Positions 1 through 4,865 of a DNA stretch of 6,420 nucleotides are shown here, in pieces. A program made the position numbers and the translations under genes. The notes below the pieces were generated by a model. That model did no database searches. It was not told the origin of the DNA and worked only from the letters and a program-made list of their open reading frames with translations. The stretch comes from an uncultured Clostridia bacterium (GTDB taxonomy: Bacteria; Bacillota; Clostridia; Oscillospirales; Ruminococcaceae): the NCBI GenBank assembly GCA_946535685.1, contig CAMNDR010000060.1:1-6420 (forward strand), in the 5' to 3' direction. Positions within the stretch are counted from its first letter, which is position 1. Each line of letters opens with the position of its first letter.

Positions 1-16
1 ATGCGATCTAATACCC

Positions 17-2089
17 TTATTCCTGTGCAATGGAAGCGATAACTTCTGCAAGCAGATTGGACGGCAGCGGCTCATAGCGGAGGAACTCCATCGTAAAGCT
101 GCCCATGCCTCTGGTCACCTGACGCAGATACAGCGCAAAATCATGCATCTCACGTACCGGCACCTCTGCAGTGATGGTCGTCTCGCCCTTGGCAGCCGGC
201 TCCATGCCGAGTACACGGCCACGGCGCTTGTTCAGCTCGCCCATGATGTCGCCGGTGTTCTCATCCGGTGCGGTGACGATCAGCGTGCTGATCGGTTCGA
301 GCATCACGGGATCTGCGGCACGCATGCCCTCCTTATAGGCGATGGATGCTGCCATCTTGAATGCCATTTCAGAGGAATCTACCGGGTGGTAGGAGCCATC
401 GAGCAGGATCGCCTTCACGCCGACAACCGGGCAGCCTGCGAGCACACCCTTTCTGACGGATTCCTGCAGACCCTTTTCAACAGCCGGGAAGTAGTTCTTC
501 GGTACGGAACCGCCGAATACCCTCTCCTCGAATACCAGCGTATCGCTCACGCACGGCTCAAATGCGATCTTGACATGGCCGTACTGACCGTGACCGCCGG
601 ACTGCTTCTTGTGCTTGCCCTCGGCCTCGACCTTCTTGCGGATGGTCTCACGGTATGCGACCTGCGGCTCGGAGAGCTTGACCTCTGCGCCGAATTTCGC
701 AGCGAGCTTGGCGACAGCGATCTCAATATGCTGCTCGCCCAGACCGCTCAGGATCATTTCCTTCGTGTTCGGATCCTGCTCATAGGTCAGCGTCGGATCC
801 TCCTCTACAAGGCGCTGCATTCCGGCGGAAACCTTCGCCTCATCGCCCTGGTTCTTCGCACGGACTGCCATCGAATAGCATGCATGCGGGAATTTCGGCA
901 TTGGCACGGAAATCACCCGACCCGGTGCGCACAGCGTATCGCCCGTCAGTGCGCCGATCTTGACGGCGGCAACGATATCACCGGCCTCTGCAGCCTTGAC
1001 CTCGGTCTGCTTCTTGCCGAGGAGCGTGTAGAGCTTGCCGATCTTCTCCTCTGCGCCGGTGCGGGAATTGATGACAGCCGTATCTGCGGAGAGCTTGCCG
1101 GCGAGCACCTTGATAAAGCTCATCTTGCCGACGAACGGGTCAGCGACGGTCTTGCATACGAGCGCTGTGAGCGGTGCGGCTGCATCGCACTTGATCTCGG
1201 CAACATCATCATTGGCCTCTGCCTCTGCCGGAGTGACTTCATCGGCTGCCGGAACGAGGAGCGTGAACTCCTTGAGCAGCATGTCGATGCCTGCCAGCGT
1301 TGCTGCGGAAGTGCAGACAACAGGCGTGATCAGACCCTTGTTCATGCCGGCGTGGATGCCGTCGATCAGCTCCTTCTGCGTGAAGGCTTCACCCTCGAAG
1401 AACTTCTCCATGAGTGCCTCATCGGTCTCGGCAACGGCCTCGGAGATCGCAGCGACCAGACCTTCCAGACGATAGTCATGCTCGGTGGTCACCTCTGCGG
1501 GCATGTCAGTCTCGATGGCCTTGCCCTTTGCATCATAGGTATAGGCCTTCATCTCGATCAGGTTGATATAGGACACGATCTCGCCCTTTTCAATGACCGG
1601 AACAACGACCGGGCAAACGGTCGGGCCGAACACGGTCTTGAGATCGGTCAGGACATTGTAGAAATTGGCATCCTTGTCGTCGATCTTGGTGATGGCGAAC
1701 ATGGTGGACTTGCCCTGTGCCTGCGCAGCAGCGTAAGCCTTGCGTGTGCCGACAGCAACGCCGGACTTAGCAGATACCGTGATGAGCACAGTGTCCGCAG
1801 CGGTGATGCCGGAGAGCTGCTCCCCTGCAAAATCGAGGATACCGGGTGTATCGAGCAGGTTGATCCAGTTGTTCTCATAGGCAAAGCCGGCCAGCTTCGT
1901 GGAAATCGAACCCTTGCGGCGGATCTCTTCCGGATCATAATCGCAGACCGTTGTACCGTCAGCGATCTTGCCGAAACGGTCGGATGCACCTGCTGCATAC
2001 AGCAGTGCCTCCGCAAGCGAGGTCTTGCCGGAACTGTGATGTCCGGTCAGTGCAATGTTCTTGATGTTGCTTGCATGGAATTGGTTCAT
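17..2089 (-). CDS. EF-G-like translational GTPase (EF-G-2 / FusA paralogue type)
   Basis: This is a 690-residue protein, the usual EF-G length, with all five EF-G domains. The GTPase domain has a P-loop GHHSSGKT at 16-23, a switch I region DPEEIRRKGSIS at 52-63, G3 DTPG at 80-83 and G4 TKID at 134-137. Domain II is at about 300-390, domain III about 400-475, domain IV about 476-590 with SGGHGQYG at 497-504 and the tip segment GSYHPVDSS at 565-573, and domain V about 595-680. The serine-rich P-loop, TKID instead of NKxD, and DTPG followed by Ile84 instead of His mark it as the EF-G paralogue family related to Thermus EF-G-2, not the housekeeping translocase. His568 at the domain IV tip, which matters for translocation in EF-G, is kept. 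The protein presumably binds the ribosome in the cytoplasm, but its exact role is not established. The start is supported by AAAGGAG at 2107-2101, 11 nt upstream. The TAA stop is 16 bp from the window edge, so its terminator is not visible. Confidence 0.93.
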   Translation of the reverse strand: MNQFHASNIKNIALTGHHSSGKTSLAEALLYAAGASDRFGKIADGTTVCDYDPEEIRRKGSISTKLAGFAYENNWINLLDTPGILDFAGEQLSGITAADTVLITVSAKSGVAVGTRKAYAAAQAQGKSTMFAITKIDDKDANFYNVLTDLKTVFGPTVCPVVVPVIEKGEIVSYINLIEMKAYTYDAKGKAIETDMPAEVTTEHDYRLEGLVAAISEAVAETDEALMEKFFEGEAFTQKELIDGIHAGMNKGLITPVVCTSAATLAGIDMLLKEFTLLVPAADEVTPAEAEANDDVAEIKCDAAAPLTALVCKTVADPFVGKMSFIKVLAGKLSADTAVINSRTGAEEKIGKLYTLLGKKQTEVKAAEAGDIVAAVKIGALTGDTLCAPGRVISVPMPKFPHACYSMAVRAKNQGDEAKVSAGMQRLVEEDPTLTYEQDPNTKEMILSGLGEQHIEIAVAKLAAKFGAEVKLSEPQVAYRETIRKKVEAEGKHKKQSGGHGQYGHVKIAFEPCVSDTLVFEERVFGGSVPKNYFPAVEKGLQESVRKGVLAGCPVVGVKAILLDGSYHPVDSSEMAFKMAASIAYKEGMRAADPVMLEPISTLIVTAPDENTGDIMGELNKRRGRVLGMEPAAKGETTITAEVPVREMHDFALYLRQVTRGMGSFTMEFLRYEPLPSNLLAEVIASIAQE

Positions 2090-2100
2090 GAGTGGTTACG

Positions 2101-2107
2101 CTCCTTT
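2101..2107 (-). promoter_or_regulatory. Ribosome binding site of the EF-G-like gene
   Basis: The minus strand reads AAAGGAG here, 11 nt before the ATG at 2089. The spacing is slightly long but acceptable, and the site fixes the start codon. It lies inside the possible leader ORF. Its AGGAG core could pair with the CTCCT arm of the upstream hairpin (2143-2139), so accessibility could change with leader folding. Confidence 0.75.
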
Positions 2108-2122
2108 GCAATAAAATAGACG

Positions 2123-2148
2123 GCAGTCTCTCCTGAACAGGAGGCTGC
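2123..2148 (-). promoter_or_regulatory. 5'-leader hairpin upstream of the EF-G-like gene
   Basis: CTCCTG and CAGGAG are perfect inverted arms (2130-2135 and 2138-2143) separated by two bases, flanked by an outer GCAG/CTGC pair (2123-2126 and 2145-2148) across a small asymmetric internal loop. On the predicted transcript the hairpin forms about 20 nt after the transcription start and ends 15 nt before the ribosome binding site. No T tract follows it, so it is not a standard terminator. The arm CTCCT could instead pair with the AGGAG of the gene's ribosome binding site, giving two alternative folds. Confidence 0.5.
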
Positions 2149-2174
2149 TGACATATCTCAAATAGACACTATCT

Positions 2175-2203
2175 ATTATAGCATTTATGAATAAATTTTG
2201 CAA
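2175..2203 (-). promoter_or_regulatory. SigA-type promoter of the EF-G-like gene
   Basis: The minus strand carries a consensus -10 box TATAAT (2180-2175), preceded by TGC as an extended -10. A -35 box TTGCAA (2203-2198, four of six bases matching TTGACA) lies 17 bp upstream. Transcription would start near 2168 and leave a leader of about 79 nt before the ATG at 2089. The surrounding AT-rich sequence contrasts with the GC-rich genes on both sides. This promoter would make the EF-G-like gene independent of the upstream prmA cluster. A second TATAAT at 2213-2208 has no recognisable -35 box. Confidence 0.75.
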
Positions 2204-2223
2204 GCAAATTATACATTTTCTAT

Positions 2224-2249
2224 ATAGTTTACATGATAGTTAAACTATC
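2224..2249. repeat. AT-rich dyad-symmetric repeats, possible operator
   Basis: Two overlapping inverted repeats occur here. GATAGTT-A-AACTATC is a perfect 7-bp dyad at 2235-2249, and ATAGTTTA (2224-2231) pairs with TAAACTAT (2241-2248) across 9 bp. They share arms, so only one can form at a time. A smaller dyad of the same kind, ATAG-ACA-CTAT, lies at 2162-2172 over the predicted transcription start. The placement upstream of the -35 box and over the start fits binding sites for a dimeric regulator. The first dyad also begins 12 nt after the stop of the upstream gene, but lacks GC pairs and a T tract, so it would be a poor terminator. Confidence 0.35.
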
Positions 2250-2260
2250 TTTGTGCATAT

Positions 2261-3835
2261 TCAACAAATCTCAAGCTGCCCTTCCGGCGTCAGAAGGATC
2301 GTTTTCATCTCCGGCTGCGCAGTCAGGAGCGGTGTCAGGTCTGTCATATCATTCCCAAAGCCCGTCCGGTCCAGCGGCATGCCGAACACGCCGTTGGTCG
2401 CATTGCGGATGCCGTCGATCGTGAGCATGCCGCCGTTCTGTGTTGCGATCTCTCCGCAGACCTCCAGACACAATGCTGTCAGGCCACGGTAGGTCTCGCC
2501 GTTCTTGCAGCGACCCTTGACATCGGAATCAAGGTTGAACGACTGCAGATCCTCGCTGAACCAGATGCGCTGCTGCGCAAAGAACAGGTTTTCCGCATCC
2601 TGACGGCCGCCATAGGAGAACCGGTCGCCTTCCTTGAAGAAGCAATAGGGTGCATGCCCGTGCAGGATGCAGGCGTGATCCTCCAGAAGTGCTTCACGGG
2701 ACGGCCAGATCTTGCCCTGCAGGTATTTGGAATACAGGCCGTTGCGTGACCAGATGATCTGCCGGAGCGGGCCGTTATAACCGGCAACAGACGCATCCAG
2801 GCGATAGGCATAGACAGCCTTGTCCGGATCGGCTGCCATATCCGCACGGATGAAATCGAAGGCACTCGCCAGCATCCCCGCATGGACGATGTAATAGTTC
2901 ATCTGCTTCCCACGGAGCGCAAGGATATCCGGCTGATTCTCCAGCGGATACCACGGGCTGAGCTCCCGTTCATGATTGCCCCGGATCAGGTGGAAACCGG
3001 GCTGGCTGTAATCCGCTGCATAGTGCTTGGCGATCACCTGCAGAAGTGCGTGTACATTTCCGCCGCTGTTGTAATCACCGACAAAATAAACATGATCCTT
3101 TTCCGGATCAAAGCAGATCTTCTTCAGGAGCAGTTCAAGCGTCCGGGCCTCTCCGTGCGTATCACCGACCACAAAATGCAGCCCGTCCGGATAGGCTTCC
3201 CGAAGCTGCAGGATGTTGTCATCCGCACGGTCAAGGATGCGGCGTTCACGGTGGTTCAGGAGGTTTTGTGAAGCACAATACTCCGTGATGCGGCTCTTGG
3301 CCGCCTCCATCTGCGCCAGGGAATCGGCTTCGCTGCGATCCAGGCCGTCTGCCTTGAACAGTACACATTCCGGGATGCCGTAGATGCGCTCTGCAAGCTC
3401 CTTGACATAGTCAAAGCCAAACGTGTCCGACGTATCCGGATCACCGGAGGTCGTCACATAATACAGCTTCTGCGCCTTACAAAGGCCAAAGGGAACGTTT
3501 TTCTCCGAATATCCAAAGGTCAGTCCGATGACGCTGATCTGCTCAAAATACTGCTTGAGCACCGCCGGGAACGACAGATCCCAGTAAGGCGCAGCAATCA
3601 CGATGAGATCCGCTGCGGCAAACTGCTTTGCGAGATCAAAATACGGCGCACGGAAGTCCTTTGCCAGCGCCTCTGCCCTGCGGCGGTTGAGAAATTCCTC
3701 ATCCATTTCCGGGAACTGTATGTTCCGGAGCTGCACATGCGTCATATCACCCCTGAGCCGCCGCAGAAGATGGTTAGCCAGCTCCGCTGTCCGTGACCTG
3801 GCGCGGATCGTTGCATCAATATACAGGATTTTCAT
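2261..3835 (-). CDS. AzoR-like flavin oxidoreductase fused to PPP-type metallophosphatase
   Basis: This is one uninterrupted 524-residue ORF with two catalytic folds. Residues 1-190 form a flavodoxin-like domain of the NAD(P)H-quinone/azoreductase type (Flavodoxin_2). It starts with a beta strand MKILYIDAT, has APYWDLSFPAVLKQYF at 82-97 matching the AzoR FMN loop, then the GLTFGYSE segment near 104-111 and TTSGD at 128-132. A charged linker of about 30 residues follows. Residues 219-524 form a calcineurin-like PPP phosphatase: GDTHG 224-228, GDYNSGG 253-259, RGNHE 285-289, VHAG 317-320 and HGHAPY 392-397. The expected two-metal ligands Asp225, His227, Asp254, Asn287, His318 and His392 are present, but the usual GDxVDRG Asp-Arg pair is replaced. 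There is no signal peptide or membrane segment, so the protein is cytoplasmic. It starts 7 bp after prmA with no good ribosome binding site, which suggests translational coupling. The flavin substrate and the phosphatase target are unknown. Confidence 0.85.
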   Translation of the reverse strand: MKILYIDATIRARSRTAELANHLLRRLRGDMTHVQLRNIQFPEMDEEFLNRRRAEALAKDFRAPYFDLAKQFAAADLIVIAAPYWDLSFPAVLKQYFEQISVIGLTFGYSEKNVPFGLCKAQKLYYVTTSGDPDTSDTFGFDYVKELAERIYGIPECVLFKADGLDRSEADSLAQMEAAKSRITEYCASQNLLNHRERRILDRADDNILQLREAYPDGLHFVVGDTHGEARTLELLLKKICFDPEKDHVYFVGDYNSGGNVHALLQVIAKHYAADYSQPGFHLIRGNHERELSPWYPLENQPDILALRGKQMNYYIVHAGMLASAFDFIRADMAADPDKAVYAYRLDASVAGYNGPLRQIIWSRNGLYSKYLQGKIWPSREALLEDHACILHGHAPYCFFKEGDRFSYGGRQDAENLFFAQQRIWFSEDLQSFNLDSDVKGRCKNGETYRGLTALCLEVCGEIATQNGGMLTIDGIRNATNGVFGMPLDRTGFGNDMTDLTPLLTAQPEMKTILLTPEGQLEIC

Positions 3836-3842
3836 AACTTCA

Positions 3843-4814
3843 TCATTTCAGACGGAGCAGTGCTGCAGCCCACCCTTCCTTTTCACGGACATCGAGCTTC
3901 TCAAAACCTGCTGCCGTGAGCGTATCGAGCACTTCATCCGCACGCTCGATGATGATGCCGGAGACGATCAGGCTGCCGCCGGGCTTCAGGAAGCTCTCAA
4001 ACAGCCCGGACATGGCGATCAGCACATCTGCCACGATATTCGCGCAGATCAGGTCGTAGCCTGTGCCGAGCTTCTCCCGGAGCGCAGTATCGCTGATGAT
4101 ATCGCCGCAGTACGCAGTATAGCGGTCTGCGCCGATGCCGTTCTTGCCGGCGTTCTCGATCGCTGTGCGCACGGAATTGTCCACAATATCCACAGCGGCC
4201 GCCTCCTTTGCGCCGAGCAGAATCGTGCCGATGGAGAGGATGCCGCTCCCGCAGCCGAGATCGAGCACACGGTCTCCCTCCTGCAGCACGCTCTCTGCAA
4301 GCTCCAGGCACAGCCGGGTGGTGTGATGCTGCCCCGTGCCGAAGCTCGATGCAGGGTCGATCTCGAGCACCGTTCTGTCCTCACAGCCCGCCGGGATCTC
4401 CTCCCAGGACGGCTTGATGAGGAGCTTTCTGCCGATCTGCAGGGGCTTGAAATACTGCTTCCAGTTGTTCGCCCAGTCCTCCTCGCTGACATTGCCGCAC
4501 TGCAGCGCAAGGCTGCCGTAAAATGCGGCATGCTCGCCGCTGCGCAGCCCAGCGAGCAGGCTGCGCACGCCGTTTAACTGCTCTGCGCCCTGTGCATCAT
4601 CCGGGAGATAGAAGGTCACGGTCGTGTCACAGTCCTTCAGTCCCATCAGATCATCGTCGATATAATCCCACTTGCCGTCCTTGTCATCCAGAAATTCCTG
4701 GAAGCTCTCCTTGTCCTGGATGGAAAAGCCCTTGACACCGTGATCGGTCAGCAGCGCACAAAGCGCATCCACAGCGGGCGTTTCAGTACGGATCGTTACT
4801 TCAAACCAGTTCAT
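3843..4814 (-). CDS. prmA: Ribosomal protein L11 methyltransferase
   Basis: PrmA transfers methyl groups from S-adenosylmethionine to ribosomal protein L11 in the cytoplasm. The N-terminal L11-recognition domain spans about 1-115 and contains an acidic stretch near 42-62, as in Gram-positive members, which accounts for 323 residues against about 293 in E. coli. The diagnostic WANNWKQYFKP is at 114-124, and GTGQHHTT at 159-166 is the family signature. The class I methyltransferase fold shows DLGCGSGIL at 185-193 (cofactor loop), the acidic AVDIVDNS at 207-214 and NIVADVL at 259-265, the substrate-side motif. The start has a near-perfect AAGGAGG 6 nt upstream. The gene ends TGATGA, 7 bp before the next gene. 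In many Clostridia prmA is followed by rsmE, but here an oxidoreductase-phosphatase fusion takes that place. Confidence 0.96.
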   Translation of the reverse strand: MNWFEVTIRTETPAVDALCALLTDHGVKGFSIQDKESFQEFLDDKDGKWDYIDDDLMGLKDCDTTVTFYLPDDAQGAEQLNGVRSLLAGLRSGEHAAFYGSLALQCGNVSEEDWANNWKQYFKPLQIGRKLLIKPSWEEIPAGCEDRTVLEIDPASSFGTGQHHTTRLCLELAESVLQEGDRVLDLGCGSGILSIGTILLGAKEAAAVDIVDNSVRTAIENAGKNGIGADRYTAYCGDIISDTALREKLGTGYDLICANIVADVLIAMSGLFESFLKPGGSLIVSGIIIERADEVLDTLTAAGFEKLDVREKEGWAAALLRLK

Positions 4815-4820
4815 AATGTT

Positions 4821-4827
4821 CCTCCTT
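4821..4827 (-). promoter_or_regulatory. Strong ribosome binding site of prmA
   Basis: The minus strand reads AAGGAGG with 6 nt to the ATG at 4814, close to ideal. It begins only 4 nt after the base of the perfect hairpin at 4832-4859, so a ribosome at this site would touch the hairpin. This strong site contrasts with the poor one in front of the next gene. Confidence 0.85.
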
Positions 4828-4831
4828 ACAG

Positions 4832-4859
4832 CAACACCGCACGAAGCTGTGCGGTGTTG
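4832..4859 (-). promoter_or_regulatory. Perfect 11-bp intercistronic hairpin before prmA
   Basis: CAACACCGCAC (4832-4842) and GTGCGGTGTTG (4849-4859) are perfect complements around a 6-nt loop. The hairpin fills most of the 51-bp gap between the transglutaminase stop (4866) and the prmA start (4814). No T tract follows on either strand, so it is not a canonical intrinsic terminator. Likely roles are protecting the 3' end of the upstream message, acting as a processing site, or setting relative expression of the two genes. Confidence 0.6.
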
Positions 4860-4865
4860 GTATGA

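Larger units (their letters stand above)
2086..2154 (-). other. Possible 22-residue leader ORF overlapping the EF-G-like start
   Basis: On the minus strand an ATG at 2154 opens a frame of 22 sense codons, starting MSAASCSGETAVY and ending KERNHS, that stops at a TGA (2088-2086) overlapping the EF-G-like ATG as ATGA. It lies entirely in the predicted 5' leader, contains the leader hairpin, and carries the GTPase ribosome binding site within its last codons. The ATGA overlap would fit termination-reinitiation coupling. Against it: there is no good ribosome binding site before its ATG (only GAG 2 nt upstream), and an open frame of this length can arise by chance. I do not recognise the peptide. 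Confidence 0.25.

Noticed and set aside
17..2089. Reading the GTPase as a Tet(M)-type tetracycline resistance protein
   Set aside because: The leader ORF invites the comparison, but the motifs (TKID, DTPGI, SGGHGQYG) fit the EF-G-2 paralogue group, and no mobile element is visible.
143..2119. A 658-codon open frame on the plus strand opposite the EF-G-like gene
   Set aside because: Its translation is rich in Cys, His, Leu and Arg, shows no domain, and mirrors codon bias of the convincing minus-strand gene.
2235..2249. Intrinsic terminator after the fusion gene
   Set aside because: The stem is short and AT-rich with no T tract. An operator-like role is at least as likely.
3180..3270. The two-domain ORF as an artefact of two genes joined by a sequencing error
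   Set aside because: The frame is continuous, the linker has normal composition, and no start codon with a ribosome binding site precedes the phosphatase domain. A natural fusion is the simpler reading, though reads were not available to check.
3603..4577. A 324-codon plus-strand frame spanning the prmA/fusion junction
   Set aside because: It lies opposite two well-supported genes, shows no motifs, and has no convincing ribosome binding site.
4832..4859. Intrinsic terminator between the transglutaminase gene and prmA
   Set aside because: The stem is perfect, but no T tract follows on either strand and the prmA ribosome binding site starts 4 nt later.
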